From Arenibacter sp. F26102 (lineage in GTDB: Bacteria > Bacteroidota > Bacteroidia > Flavobacteriales > Flavobacteriaceae), in the NCBI RefSeq assembly GCF_023015865.1, contig NZ_JALKBC010000002.1, positions 62,001 through 126,000 on the forward strand: DNA of 64,000 nucleotides, written 5' to 3'. Of this stretch, positions 9,280-18,412 are shown piece by piece; within the stretch, counting starts at the first letter, position 1; every line of letters begins with the position of its first letter. The position numbers were made by a program, and so were the translations under genes. Below the pieces are notes generated by a model. That model saw nothing but the letters and a program-made list of their open reading frames with translations. It was not told where the DNA came from and did no database searches.

Positions 9280-9959
9280 TGGCAAATATTGTAATTACGG
9301 GAAGTAGTAGGGGGATTGGTTTTCAATTGGCACAGCTATTTGCCAATGACGGACATAAGGTATTGGCCCTTTCAAGAAATAATGCACCCATAGCGGCATT
9401 GGGACATGGGAATATTTCCAGTTTTTCGTTTGATTTGGCTAATAAGGAGGATTATGGCCAGTTGGATGATTTCCTGAAAAATAACTGGAATCAGGTAGAT
9501 GTCTTGGTAAACAATGCAGGTAAACTATTGAACAAGCCTTTTTTGGAAACCTCCATGGAAGAATTTGAAGAGGTGTATAAAGTCAATGTTTTTGGAGTGG
9601 CGAGCATTACTAAAAGAATTATCCCCTTAATGCCCAAGACAGGGCATGTGGTTACCATAAGTTCTATGGGTGGGGTTCAGGGCAGTGTAAAATTTCCGGG
9701 ATTATCTGCCTACAGTTCCAGTAAGGGGGCCGTAATTACGATGACCGAATTATGGGCCGAAGAATTTAAGGAATCAGGACCGTCATTTAATGTGTTGGCC
9801 CTAGGGGCAGTGCAAACGGAAATGTTGGAGGAAGCTTTTCCAGGATACCAGGCGCCAACCACCGCTTTGGAAATGGCAAATTATATCAAGGATTTTGCAC
9901 TTACGGGAAATAAACTTTACAATGGTAAATTGTTACAGGTGTCGAATTCCACTCCTTAA
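9279..9959 (+). CDS. Short-chain dehydrogenase/reductase (SDR) family protein
   Basis: NAD(P)-dependent oxidoreductase of unknown substrate. The 226-residue protein has the glycine-rich cofactor motif GSSRGIGFQ near residue 7, the NNAG motif near 77, the catalytic Ser in ISSMGG near 124 and an intact YSSSK (YxxxK) near 141. It is shorter at the C-terminus than typical 245-250-residue SDRs. Its start overlaps the stop of the upstream peptidase by one base and it precedes a HAD phosphatase by 12 nt, giving a three-gene unit. No pathway is evident from the neighbours. Confidence 0.88.
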   Translation: MANIVITGSSRGIGFQLAQLFANDGHKVLALSRNNAPIAALGHGNISSFSFDLANKEDYGQLDDFLKNNWNQVDVLVNNAGKLLNKPFLETSMEEFEEVYKVNVFGVASITKRIIPLMPKTGHVVTISSMGGVQGSVKFPGLSAYSSSKGAVITMTELWAEEFKESGPSFNVLALGAVQTEMLEEAFPGYQAPTTALEMANYIKDFALTGNKLYNGKLLQVSNSTP

Positions 9960-9971
9960 TCAACTTTAAAC

Positions 9972-10613
9972 ATGAAAGAATACAAGTGTATTATATTTGA
10001 TTGTGATGGGGTGCTGGTAGATAGTGAGGTGCTAGGCAACCAGGTGTTTGTGGATATGGCTAATGAATACGGTGCTGATATAGATATTTCCTACGCCATG
10101 CATCATTTCAAAGGTGGTTTTTTAATGGACAGCATCCGACAGGTGGAAGATATTATTCAAAAATCATTGCCATTGGATTTCGAAAGTGAATACCGTCAGA
10201 GGTCTTACGAAATCTTTTCAACCCATCTTAAATCAGTTGAGGGGATTGAAAAAGTCTTGGAAAAATTGACTATTCCTTTTTGTGTAGCCTCAAGTGGACC
10301 ACAGGAAAAAATTAAAAGGAATTTGCACACTGCCGGTCTATTGTCCTTTTTCCTTGGCAATATCTACAGTTGTTATGATATTGGAAAATGGAAGCCAGAT
10401 CCGGCAATTTATTTACATGCTTCAACAACCATGGGTTTTTTGCCAAATGAATGCCTGGTAATAGAGGATTCCTATAAGGGAGCACAGGCAGCCACCTCTG
10501 GTGGGTTTGATGTCTATGGGTATGCCCTACACAATGAAGACCCTAATTTTGAAAAGGAAGTGACCAAAACGTTTGAAAAAATGGACGATTTAATTTCCTT
10601 ATTGAAATTATAG
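9972..10613 (+). CDS. HAD-superfamily hydrolase (beta-phosphoglucomutase-like)
   Basis: Predicted cytoplasmic phosphatase or phosphomutase acting on a small phosphorylated metabolite. Subfamily I HAD motifs are clear in the 213 residues: motif I DCDGVLVDSE at residues 10-19, motif II CVASSGP near 106, motif III Lys in GKWKPDP near 142, and motif IV IEDSYKGAQAA near 163. A small alpha-helical cap domain lies between motifs I and II. The GVLVDSE signature points to the PGMB/YniC/phosphoglycolate branch; the exact substrate cannot be told. Third gene of the M28-SDR-HAD unit; it ends convergently with the AI-2E-family gene 11 nt away. Confidence 0.87.
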   Translation: MKEYKCIIFDCDGVLVDSEVLGNQVFVDMANEYGADIDISYAMHHFKGGFLMDSIRQVEDIIQKSLPLDFESEYRQRSYEIFSTHLKSVEGIEKVLEKLTIPFCVASSGPQEKIKRNLHTAGLLSFFLGNIYSCYDIGKWKPDPAIYLHASTTMGFLPNECLVIEDSYKGAQAATSGGFDVYGYALHNEDPNFEKEVTKTFEKMDDLISLLKL

Positions 10614-10624
10614 TCTACTGCCTT

Positions 10625-11680
10625 TTATTTTTTCAGTTGAGCTTTTAACGGTTTGTTCCCAGAAATGAGACTGGCTATTATTTTTGTTTGTGGGAACTGC
10701 TCCAGAATAATCTTGATGAAAACGGTAATTGGGATTGCCATAATCAATCCAGGTACTCCCCAAATATATCCCCAAAGCATTAACATTACCAATACGGTAA
10801 TAATATTTATGGAAAAGGATTTGCCCATAAATACTGGCTCCAATATTGAGCCGAACAAAACCTGCACCCCGGTAATGGAAACCACAAAGAATAAGAGTGT
10901 GCTTGAAGGTTCCAGTTCTACAAAAGCAAATAGTGCTAGAAGTACTACCGAAATAATGGAACCTACCATTTGAACAAAATTTATGGCAAAAGCGAATAAT
11001 CCCCAGAAAATAGGAAAGCTCACGTCAAAAAATACGCAGGCCAGCCCAATTCCGATTCCCGTAAAAAGGCTTACCAAGAATTTTACCTTAATAAATGTTA
11101 TAATATCCTTTTCAACCTTAACAAACGTTTTTACCGAGGTATGCTTTTGTTTAAGAATGGTATTGTTCATTAATTTCTGCACGTTAATTGATTCTGCCAG
11201 CCAAAGCACCACAAAAAACACCGTCATCAAGATCATGGTAAGGGTATTGCCAATGAAATCCAATGTTGTACCAAAGTTCTTCATCATGCTTTCTTTGGGG
11301 ATAAAATTGTTGATGATGTTTTCTTCTTTGGAATAAGGAATACCCAGATAATCTTCCATTCCTATTAATAAGGCTTCCAGTTTGGTCTCCGCTTTTTCAA
11401 AAAAGGCGTTGTTGGTAGATAGTATTTCCTTGCTGGTAAGTTGAATTAGTTCTCCGCCAATTTTTAGGGCTCCTATGAAAATCAGTAGAACAATAAAAAT
11501 ACTGATAGGTTTGGATACATTTTTTTTATTGAGCCATCGCATAATGGGTAGGAACAATAGAGTAATGAACATAGAAAAAATAAGGGGAATGAAGATAAAC
11601 GAAAGAAGTTTTAGTAAATAAAACACTAAGGGCACTACAATAATAAGGAGTAGCTTATTGGTGGTTCTTAAATCGTTCAT
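10625..11680 (-). CDS. AI-2E-family (UPF0118/PerM) transporter
   Basis: Inner-membrane permease of the PerM/TqsA family; members export various small molecules or act as Na+/H+ antiporters, so the AI-2 name is not evidence of quorum sensing. The 351 residues contain paired N-terminal hydrophobic segments (about 10-40 and 60-80), a soluble amphipathic stretch (about 85-150), and five to six C-terminal membrane segments, with the family-typical late LWGYIWGVPGLIMAIPI. A minus-strand single gene divergent from the SprT-like gene. Confidence 0.87.
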   Translation of the reverse strand: MNDLRTTNKLLLIIVVPLVFYLLKLLSFIFIPLIFSMFITLLFLPIMRWLNKKNVSKPISIFIVLLIFIGALKIGGELIQLTSKEILSTNNAFFEKAETKLEALLIGMEDYLGIPYSKEENIINNFIPKESMMKNFGTTLDFIGNTLTMILMTVFFVVLWLAESINVQKLMNNTILKQKHTSVKTFVKVEKDIITFIKVKFLVSLFTGIGIGLACVFFDVSFPIFWGLFAFAINFVQMVGSIISVVLLALFAFVELEPSSTLLFFVVSITGVQVLFGSILEPVFMGKSFSINIITVLVMLMLWGYIWGVPGLIMAIPITVFIKIILEQFPQTKIIASLISGNKPLKAQLKK

Positions 11681-11857
11681 ATGTAATGTAATAATTATTT
11701 TGTGCTATGATTGTTGGGAATGCAAATTTAGTAGAAAGAAGTTGTCTTTGGTAGTTAATAATAATGTAAATATTGCCAATAAACCTATTTTGCATCAAAG
11801 GTTAACTTAATTGTGGATAAAATACTTGTGTTAATTCAATTAAGATCTTTAAATTTC

Positions 11858-11865
11858 TAATTTTG
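11858..11865 (+). promoter_or_regulatory. Putative -7 box immediately upstream of the SprT-like gene
   Basis: TAATTTTG matches TAnnTTTG and ends only 5 nt before the ATG at 11871. If used, transcription would start at or beside the start codon, giving a leaderless mRNA. No well-spaced TTG (-33) is present. Confidence 0.35.
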
Positions 11866-11870
11866 TTACT

Positions 11871-12473
11871 ATGCAGGACACTTTAAAAAAGTATCTTCCT
11901 GAAAGGGCCGTAGGTTTAAGTATGGAACTTATAAAGGAAAACGGCGTACACCTAAAGATTGTAAATCAGAGGGTTACCAGGCATGGGGATTATAGAAGGA
12001 TGCCCAATGGGTCTCATCAGATTACCGTGAACGCCACCCTCAATAGATATCGATTTTTAATTACATTGGTCCATGAAATAGCACATTTGGTTGCTTTTGA
12101 GAAATATGGAAGAAAAATTAAACCACATGGATTGGAGTGGAAAAGGACATTTCAGTATTTAATGCTGCCCTTTTTAAGGCCGGAGGTCTTCCCCAACAAT
12201 CTTTTGCCAATGTTGGCCAAGCATTTTAGAAACCCAAAAGCGAGCAGTGATACGGACGCTGGACTATCTTTGGCCTTAAAACAATTCGATATTCAGGATA
12301 AGGAAAAATCCTATATTTTTGAATTGCCTCATGGGAGCGTTTTTAGAATATACAATGGGAAACTATTTCAAAAGAAAAATAAAAGGGTAAAGCGGTACGA
12401 ATGTATCGAAGTAACTACCGGCAGGGTGTATCTTTTTCAGCCCAATGCCGAGGTAGAATTAATAAAAGATTAG
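11871..12473 (+). CDS. SprT-like zinc metalloprotease-domain protein
   Basis: Cytoplasmic SprT/Spartan-type minigluzincin protein; the eukaryotic relative degrades DNA-protein crosslinks, the bacterial role is unsettled. The 200 residues carry HEIAH (catalytic zinc motif, near residue 69) in LVHEIAHLVAF, and the third ligand candidate His in KPHGLEWKRTF near 85. The C-terminal half (about 140-200) is basic and lacks the CxxC zinc ribbon seen in E. coli SprT. It is 11 nt upstream of manC and probably forms an operon with manC and the DUF389 gene, a flavobacterial arrangement without an obvious functional reason. Confidence 0.85.
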   Translation: MQDTLKKYLPERAVGLSMELIKENGVHLKIVNQRVTRHGDYRRMPNGSHQITVNATLNRYRFLITLVHEIAHLVAFEKYGRKIKPHGLEWKRTFQYLMLPFLRPEVFPNNLLPMLAKHFRNPKASSDTDAGLSLALKQFDIQDKEKSYIFELPHGSVFRIYNGKLFQKKNKRVKRYECIEVTTGRVYLFQPNAEVELIKD

Positions 12474-12484
12474 AATAGAGGACT

Positions 12485-13564
12485 ATGAATAAAAATTATT
12501 ACGCCGTTTTAATGGCTGGGGGAGTGGGTTCCAGATTTTGGCCAATAAGTACAACGGAATATCCCAAGCAGTTCCATGATATGTTGGGGACAGGGGATAC
12601 CTTGATCCAAAAGACTTTTAAAAGGCTTTCCAAGTTTGTTCCGGTTGAAAACATTTTGATATTGACCAATGAGAGATATAACGGACTGGTTATGGAGCAA
12701 TTGCGGGGTATTCGCCAAGAACAAGTGGTGCTGGAGCCGGCTATGCGTAATACGGCCCCCTGTATTCTATATGCCGCCTTAAAAATTCAGAAAATGAATC
12801 CTGAGGCTGTAATGATTGTTGCTCCCAGCGATCATTGGATAGAGGATGAGGAGGCATTTGCCAAGGATGTTGTTGCCTGTTTTGATAAGTGCGGGGAAGA
12901 AAATGTCCTTTGTACCCTGGGCATTAAACCAACTTTTCCCAATACAGGCTTTGGCTATATAGAATTTGACAAGGCAATTGATACTCCTTTAAAAAGTGTG
13001 CGTCAATTTAGGGAAAAACCGGATTATGAAACCGCTAAGGATTTTATAAAACAAGGAAATTTTTTGTGGAATGCCGGTATTTTTATGTGGAGTGTAAACA
13101 CTATAGTGCATGCTTTTAAAAAATTTCAACCTGAGCAATATTCATTATTTCATAGTGGAATGGAATATTACAACACAAACAAGGAAATGGCTTTTATAAG
13201 TGAAAATTACCCCAAGGCTGATAATGTTTCCATTGACTATGCCATTTTGGAACCCTCCAAAAATATTTTTGTCCTTCCGGCAACATTCGATTGGAACGAC
13301 TTGGGCACCTGGGGTTCCCTGTACGATAAATTGGACAAGGACGATAATAACAATGCTTTGGTGAACTGCCAAGTTTTGGCCGAGGATGCCCAAGGAAATA
13401 TGATTCGCTCCCCTAAGGGGAAAATTGTGGTCATTGATGGCCTAAAAGACTATATTGTAGTAGATAAGGAGGAGGTTTTGCTGATATACCCAAAATCTAA
13501 GGAACAGGATATAAAGAAAATATTAGCAAAAGTGAAGGATAAATTTGGTGCTCATTTAGCATAG
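12485..13564 (+). CDS. manC: Mannose-1-phosphate guanylyltransferase
   Basis: Makes GDP-mannose from GTP and mannose-1-phosphate for exopolysaccharide, fucose or glycoprotein glycan synthesis. The 359-residue protein has the nucleotidyltransferase signature VLMAGGVGSRFWP at 8-20, with TEYPKQFHD, the substrate motif VAPSDHWIED near 113, NTGFGYIEF near 157 and FREKPDYETA near 178, and FDWNDLGTWGSLY near 275. It is the single-domain form without the phosphomannose isomerase domain of bifunctional enzymes. Two bases separate it from the DUF389 gene. Confidence 0.93.
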   Translation: MNKNYYAVLMAGGVGSRFWPISTTEYPKQFHDMLGTGDTLIQKTFKRLSKFVPVENILILTNERYNGLVMEQLRGIRQEQVVLEPAMRNTAPCILYAALKIQKMNPEAVMIVAPSDHWIEDEEAFAKDVVACFDKCGEENVLCTLGIKPTFPNTGFGYIEFDKAIDTPLKSVRQFREKPDYETAKDFIKQGNFLWNAGIFMWSVNTIVHAFKKFQPEQYSLFHSGMEYYNTNKEMAFISENYPKADNVSIDYAILEPSKNIFVLPATFDWNDLGTWGSLYDKLDKDDNNNALVNCQVLAEDAQGNMIRSPKGKIVVIDGLKDYIVVDKEEVLLIYPKSKEQDIKKILAKVKDKFGAHLA

Positions 13565-13566
13565 TT

Positions 13567-15027
13567 ATGGAGGAAAATTTAAATAAGGATAAGGATCAGG
13601 CAGGGGTCGAAGGTAACGGTGAAGACATTAAGAAGGATTTTAAAGGGCTTCTGGGAAGCACGAAAAAATTTCTCAGTGATTTGCTCGATATTCGTCAAAA
13701 TACCGACCAGGAAGCTACCAAAGAATCTATAATAGCGGATATTCCTTTTAAAGGGCATACATCGTGGATTTTAATTTGTTCCATTTTTATTGCCTCTGTA
13801 GGTCTTAACGCCAATTCCACGGCGGTTGTCATTGGGGCCATGTTAATTTCACCTTTAATGGGTCCTATATTAGGTATGGGGCTTTCCTTAGCTATCAATG
13901 ATATAGATACATTAAGGCGGTCTTTAAAGAATTTTGCCGTAATGGTTGGCTTAAGTGTTCTTACCGCTTTTTTATTCTTTTATTTATTCCCCTTAAGGGA
14001 TGAGTCATCCGAGCTTCTAGCTCGTACCGAACCGGATATTAGGGATGTTCTCATTGCATTTTTTGGGGGGCTGGCATTGGTTATTGCCCGCGCAAAAAGG
14101 GGTACTATCGCCAGTGTTATTTTTGGTGTAGCCATTGCTACAGCTTTGATGCCACCTTTGTGTACGGTTGGTTTTGGGTTGGCCATTGGTAATTTCGGAT
14201 ATGCTACAGGTGCCATGTATCTTTTTACCATAAATACTATTTTTATTGGTTTGGCCACTTTCTTGGTGATAAAATTATTGCGTTTTCCAATGGTGCGCTA
14301 TGCCAATTCGCAGCGAAGAAGGTTTATAGCAAGGATGGCATCGATAGTTGCAATTTTGGTAATGATTCCAGCCGGATTTACATTTTATGATGTATTTCAA
14401 GAGTCTATGTTTAAAAAAGAGGCCAAACAATTTGTAGCCAATAATATTGCACCCTATGAATTGCCAGGAGAGGGCAGGTATTTGGAGAATTTAACGGACA
14501 TCCAATACAATCACGGAAATGATGGATTTATAGAATTGGTGTTTATGGGTAACGAAACCATCCCGGATAATGTTATCGCCACTTGGAATACCCAAAAAAA
14601 CACTTTCAATAAGCTAAAAAATGTGGAATTGAAGATTGTGCAGGGATCCAAAAATTTGGAATTGGATCAAATGAAGTATGTCAGCGAATTATACGAATCC
14701 AAAAAAGCCGAACTTCTTAGTAAGGAACAACAAATTCAGGTTCTAAAGGAAGAGGTTGGCAAAATGAGCAAGATTGTTGAACACCAGATTCCATTTCAGG
14801 AAATAAGTGCGGAGGCCAAGACCAATTACGAAAATTTAACCAATATGGGGTTTTCCTATACCATTACCACAGATTTTAATAAGGTGGATACCATCCCTAT
14901 TTTTAATGTACAATGGAAAAAAGGAATACCTGCCAAGCAAATAAAAACGGATGCCCAAAAATTAACGGATTGGTTGCGCTTAAGGTTAAAGAATTCAAAG
15001 ATTCAAGTAAGGGAGGAACAAATTTAA
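13567..15027 (+). CDS. DUF389-domain integral membrane protein
   Basis: Inner-membrane protein of unknown function. An acidic, Lys-rich N-terminus (about 1-60) precedes a membrane domain with six or so hydrophobic segments (about 60-275), including the DUF389 hallmarks LNANSTAVVIGAMLISPLMGP, written here as NSTAVVIGAMLISPLMGP, and GGLALVIARAKRGT with IATALMPPLCTVGF. The C-terminal half (about 285-486) is soluble, with a coiled-coil-prone Lys/Glu-rich segment near 375-415. Length 486 is longer than minimal DUF389 proteins, as usual in Bacteroidota. It overlaps the convergent ABC ATPase gene by 4 nt. Confidence 0.85.
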   Translation: MEENLNKDKDQAGVEGNGEDIKKDFKGLLGSTKKFLSDLLDIRQNTDQEATKESIIADIPFKGHTSWILICSIFIASVGLNANSTAVVIGAMLISPLMGPILGMGLSLAINDIDTLRRSLKNFAVMVGLSVLTAFLFFYLFPLRDESSELLARTEPDIRDVLIAFFGGLALVIARAKRGTIASVIFGVAIATALMPPLCTVGFGLAIGNFGYATGAMYLFTINTIFIGLATFLVIKLLRFPMVRYANSQRRRFIARMASIVAILVMIPAGFTFYDVFQESMFKKEAKQFVANNIAPYELPGEGRYLENLTDIQYNHGNDGFIELVFMGNETIPDNVIATWNTQKNTFNKLKNVELKIVQGSKNLELDQMKYVSELYESKKAELLSKEQQIQVLKEEVGKMSKIVEHQIPFQEISAEAKTNYENLTNMGFSYTITTDFNKVDTIPIFNVQWKKGIPAKQIKTDAQKLTDWLRLRLKNSKIQVREEQI

Positions 15028-15791
15028 TTTCGCTCTTCAATATACATCTGACGTACCTTTTTGAATAATTCCGATGAATAAACGAAGTCGGTTACAGCCT
15101 CGTTTTCGGTTTTAAAAATCTCTTTGTTGCTGCCTTCCCATTCCTTAAGACCATTTCTAAGGAATATTATTTTCTCACCAATTTCCATAACAGAATTCAT
15201 GTCATGGGTGTTGATCACAGTGGTAATATCGTATTCTTGAGTAATTTCATGAATAAGATTGTCGATTAGAATAGCCGTTTTAGGGTCTAGTCCCGAATTG
15301 GGTTCGTCGCAGAATAAATATTTTGGATTCATTACAATGGCCCTTGCAATGGCAACTCTCTTTTGCATTCCCCCGGATATTTCCGATGGAAATTTATGGT
15401 GGGCATCAATTAGGTTTACCCTTTTGAGAACAAAATCTACCCGATCCTGCATTTCAGATTTGGATTGTTTGGTAAACATGCCTAGAGGGAACATGACATT
15501 GCCTTCGACCGTCATGGAATCAAATAGGGCACTCCCCTGAAAAACCATCCCCATTTCCTGTCTTAAATTTCTTTGCTCACTAGGAGAAAGTTTGGCATAA
15601 ATTTTACCATCGTAACTAATAGTGCCTTCGTCCGGCATAAAAAGCCCTAAAAGGCATTTCAGGAAAACTGTTTTTCCCGATCCGCTTTGCCCTATGATCA
15701 AATTGGTCTTGCCTTTTTCAAAGCTGGAACTGACCCCCTTTAAAATATGCGTATCTCCAAACGATTTATGTAAATTGTCTACTTCTATCAT
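15024..15791 (-). CDS. mlaF: ABC transporter ATP-binding protein, MlaF-type
   Basis: ATPase of a phospholipid-trafficking (Mla/Mce) ABC transporter that maintains outer-membrane lipid asymmetry. The ATG at 15791 starts MIEVDNLHKSFGD; an upstream frame extension of 20 residues is spurious. The 255 residues show Walker A GQSGSGKTV near 37, the signature SGGMQKRVAIARA near 140, Walker B YLFCDEPNSGLDP near 160 and the switch His in INTHDM near 195. The start overlaps the mlaE stop by one base. No mlaD/Mce substrate-binding gene is adjacent, which is usual in this phylum. Confidence 0.88.
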   Translation of the reverse strand: MIEVDNLHKSFGDTHILKGVSSSFEKGKTNLIIGQSGSGKTVFLKCLLGLFMPDEGTISYDGKIYAKLSPSEQRNLRQEMGMVFQGSALFDSMTVEGNVMFPLGMFTKQSKSEMQDRVDFVLKRVNLIDAHHKFPSEISGGMQKRVAIARAIVMNPKYLFCDEPNSGLDPKTAILIDNLIHEITQEYDITTVINTHDMNSVMEIGEKIIFLRNGLKEWEGSNKEIFKTENEAVTDFVYSSELFKKVRQMYIEERN

Positions 15792-16528
15792 TAGCCCAAA
15801 AGTAATTGTGTTAAAATGTAATTTACTATAATAATTACAACACTTGTCCAAACAAACGAGGTGGTGCTGGCCTTGCCAACTTCCAAGGCACCGCCTTTCA
15901 TATAATAGCCGTGAAAGGACGGTATCGTAGCAATAAGCAGGGCAAATACTATCGATTTTACAAAGGAATAGGTTACATGAAAGGGAATAAAGTCCAACTG
16001 TAGACCTTCCACGAAGTCGGCACTAGAACTAAAGCCTCCAAAAACACCTGCGGTCCATCCTCCAAATATCCCTACATACATGGCTATCGCAATTACAAAT
16101 GGATAAAACAACATGGCTATTATTTTTGGAAAAACCAGATAGTTCAAAGAATTTACTCCCATGATCTCCAAAGCGTCAATTTGTTCTGTAACTCTCATGG
16201 TACCTATACTGGATGTTATATAAGACCCAACCTTTCCGGCCATAATAATAGAGGTAAACGTAGGGGCAAATTCAAGTATTACAGATTGCCTTGTGGCAAA
16301 TCCAATCAGATTTCGGGGTATCAACGGGTTGGTAATGTTCAATGCCGTTTGTATGGCGACCACTCCCCCGATAAAAAATGAAATGAAAATAATTATACCC
16401 ATGGAGCCATATACCAATTCATCAATTTCCTTTAAAATTAGAGTTCTCATTACGGACCATTTGGTAGGTTTTTTAAAAACCTCAATGATCATTATAAAAT
16501 AGCTGCCGATAGATGAAAGGTAATTCAT
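15791..16528 (-). CDS. mlaE: ABC transporter permease, MlaE-type
   Basis: Membrane subunit of the lipid ABC transporter, partner of the downstream ATPase. The 245 residues form five to six hydrophobic segments; the MlaE/YrbE hallmarks GGVVAIQTAL near 53, APTFTSIIMAGKVGSYITSSIGTMRVTEQIDALE (here broken as MAGKVGSYITSSIGTMRV and TEQIDALEIMGVNS) near 90-125, and GGALEVGKASTTSFVW near the C-terminus are clear. It is the first gene of the mlaE-mlaF pair, one-base overlap with mlaF, and is divergent from the phosphatase gene. Confidence 0.9.
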   Translation of the reverse strand: MNYLSSIGSYFIMIIEVFKKPTKWSVMRTLILKEIDELVYGSMGIIIFISFFIGGVVAIQTALNITNPLIPRNLIGFATRQSVILEFAPTFTSIIMAGKVGSYITSSIGTMRVTEQIDALEIMGVNSLNYLVFPKIIAMLFYPFVIAIAMYVGIFGGWTAGVFGGFSSSADFVEGLQLDFIPFHVTYSFVKSIVFALLIATIPSFHGYYMKGGALEVGKASTTSFVWTSVVIIIVNYILTQLLLG

Positions 16529-16615
16529 TCAGTATGTGATATTGCTTAGGAGTGTAAAAATAACAATATTAAGAATCATTTAACTTCCAATTAAAGTTTA
16601 AAGGTTTTATTTCTA

Positions 16616-16623
16616 TATTTTTG
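16616..16623 (+). promoter_or_regulatory. Putative -7 box upstream of the PafA-type phosphatase
   Basis: TATTTTTG fits TAnnTTTG and lies 21 nt upstream of the ATG at 16645. No TTG lies at the expected distance. The 116-nt interval is divergent with mlaE. Confidence 0.4.
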
Positions 16624-16644
16624 TTTCTTAAAAATTAAAAAAAA

Positions 16645-18348
16645 ATGCAAAATAAGAGTCTGCTTCTATTGTTTTTAATGCTTTTGATAGGATTTAATTC
16701 TGGGACAGTCAATGCCCAAAGAAAATCCAAAAAAGCTAAGGTTGAATCTTTGGATAAGGCCATAAATACGGTCACTCCAGATATAGCCACTACACCAAAA
16801 TTAGTGGTCGGGATTGTAGTAGATCAAATGCGTTACGATTATTTGACTCGATTTTGGGATCAATATGGCGATGGTGGATTCAAGCGTTTGGTAAATGATG
16901 GATTTAATTGTAAAAACAATCATTTTAATTATGGGCCAACAGTGACCGGTGCCGGACATGCCTCGGTTTATACTGGGACGACCCCTTCTGTACATGGTAT
17001 AATAGGCAATGATTGGTACGATAAATATGCGGATGAAAGTGTTTATTGTGCGGGTGACGGTAATTATAAACCCGTCGGAACTACTTCCGATGCTGGTAAA
17101 ATGTCTCCACATAGAATGGAAACAACGACAATAACAGATCAGGTCAGGTTGCATACCCAAATGCGTGGAAAGGTAATAGCAGTTGCGATAAAAGATAGGG
17201 GTGCAGTTTTGCCAGGGGGCCATTCTGCGAATGCGGCCTATTGGTTTGATGGTGGGGATGCCGGTAACTGGATCACAAGTTCCTATTATATGAACGAGTT
17301 GCCGAAATGGGTGAGTGAATTTAATTCACAAAAAAGTGTAAGTCAATATAAAAAGCCTTGGACCACCTTGAAGGATATTAATACCTATAAGGAAAGTGGG
17401 GCTGACAATAATAATTACGAGGGTCTTTTTGTGGGCCATTCCTCTCCAACGTTTCCATATGATTTGGAGGGTTTGTGGGATAATAATGGTAAATACAGTC
17501 TTCTGAAAAGTACTCCTTATGGTAATAGTTTAACAACTGATTTTGCCTTGGAAGCAGTAGAGAAGGAAATGCTTGGTGCGGATAGTGATACCGACTTCTT
17601 GGCTATTAGTTTTTCCAGCACGGATTATGTGGGACATAAATGGGGGGTAAACTCAAAAGAGGTTGAGGATACTTATTTGCGTTTGGATCAAGATTTAAAA
17701 CGTCTTTTAGACACCTTGGATAAAAAAGTGGGAGCAGGGGAGTATACCGTTTTTCTTACTTCGGACCATGCAGCCATTAACGTTCCGGCTTATTTAAGAG
17801 ATCAGAAACTTCCTGCGGCAGCCTTGGTTTCCGATAATTTTAATACTAAACTTTCAGAATATTTGAAGTATACCTTTGGTACAACGGATATTTTGAAGAA
17901 TACATCCAATAATCAATTGTTTCTAGATTATAAGGTTATTAAAGGTTTGGATATGGAGATGGATGAGGTTGAGGAATCCATAGCGCGGGAAATAATACAA
18001 TACGATGGTATATATATGGTGTTTACCGCTAATCAGATGTGGCAAAATCAATATAGTCATGGTATACCCTACATTGTTCAAAACGGATACAATCAAAAGC
18101 GTTCCGGGGAGGTGTTAATGGTCTTCGATCCGGGCAGTGGTAAATACGGAAATACCGGGTCAACACATGGTTCGCCTTGGAATTATGATACTCATGCTCC
18201 CTTGTTGTTTTACGGGAAAGGGATTAAAAAAGGGAGTACTGTAAGTAGAACCGAAATTCCAGATATCGCTCCAACGATTGCAGCATTATTGGGGATGAAT
18301 GCTCCTTCAGGAACTACGGGAGAGCCCATTGAGGAAGTGATCAAGTAA
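16645..18348 (+). CDS. PafA-type alkaline phosphatase / nucleotide pyrophosphatase-phosphodiesterase family
   Basis: Exported zinc phosphomonoesterase of the alkaline phosphatase superfamily, most like flavobacterial PafA, which frees phosphate from organic phosphate. The 567 residues start with an SpI signal peptide (about 1-24, ending VNAQ). Metal ligands and catalytic residues are visible: VVDQMRYD with Asp60, the nucleophile Thr in TGAGHASVYTG near 101, STDYVGHKWG near 328, TSDHAAIN near 375 and the late His in DTHAPLLFYGKG near 523. Length matches PafA. It ends convergently with the glycosyltransferase gene at a shared terminator. Phosphomonoesterase rather than phosphodiesterase activity is inferred. 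Confidence 0.85.
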   Translation: MQNKSLLLLFLMLLIGFNSGTVNAQRKSKKAKVESLDKAINTVTPDIATTPKLVVGIVVDQMRYDYLTRFWDQYGDGGFKRLVNDGFNCKNNHFNYGPTVTGAGHASVYTGTTPSVHGIIGNDWYDKYADESVYCAGDGNYKPVGTTSDAGKMSPHRMETTTITDQVRLHTQMRGKVIAVAIKDRGAVLPGGHSANAAYWFDGGDAGNWITSSYYMNELPKWVSEFNSQKSVSQYKKPWTTLKDINTYKESGADNNNYEGLFVGHSSPTFPYDLEGLWDNNGKYSLLKSTPYGNSLTTDFALEAVEKEMLGADSDTDFLAISFSSTDYVGHKWGVNSKEVEDTYLRLDQDLKRLLDTLDKKVGAGEYTVFLTSDHAAINVPAYLRDQKLPAAALVSDNFNTKLSEYLKYTFGTTDILKNTSNNQLFLDYKVIKGLDMEMDEVEESIAREIIQYDGIYMVFTANQMWQNQYSHGIPYIVQNGYNQKRSGEVLMVFDPGSGKYGNTGSTHGSPWNYDTHAPLLFYGKGIKKGSTVSRTEIPDIAPTIAALLGMNAPSGTTGEPIEEVIK

Positions 18349-18372
18349 TAGTATTCCTTTTTATGAAATTAA

Positions 18373-18412
18373 AAAAGCCAAACTTATCGATTAGTGGAAA
18401 AGTTTGGCTTTT
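18373..18412. terminator. Bidirectional terminator between phosphatase and glycosyltransferase
   Basis: A 13-bp perfect stem (AAAAGCCAAACTT at 18373-18385 with its complement at 18400-18412) lies between convergent genes, with T runs in both directions. It overlaps the last codons of the glycosyltransferase gene. Confidence 0.85.

Noticed and set aside
10625..11680. Quorum-sensing AI-2 exporter
   Set aside because: The family name is historical; no luxS or lsr genes are present and PerM-family substrates vary.
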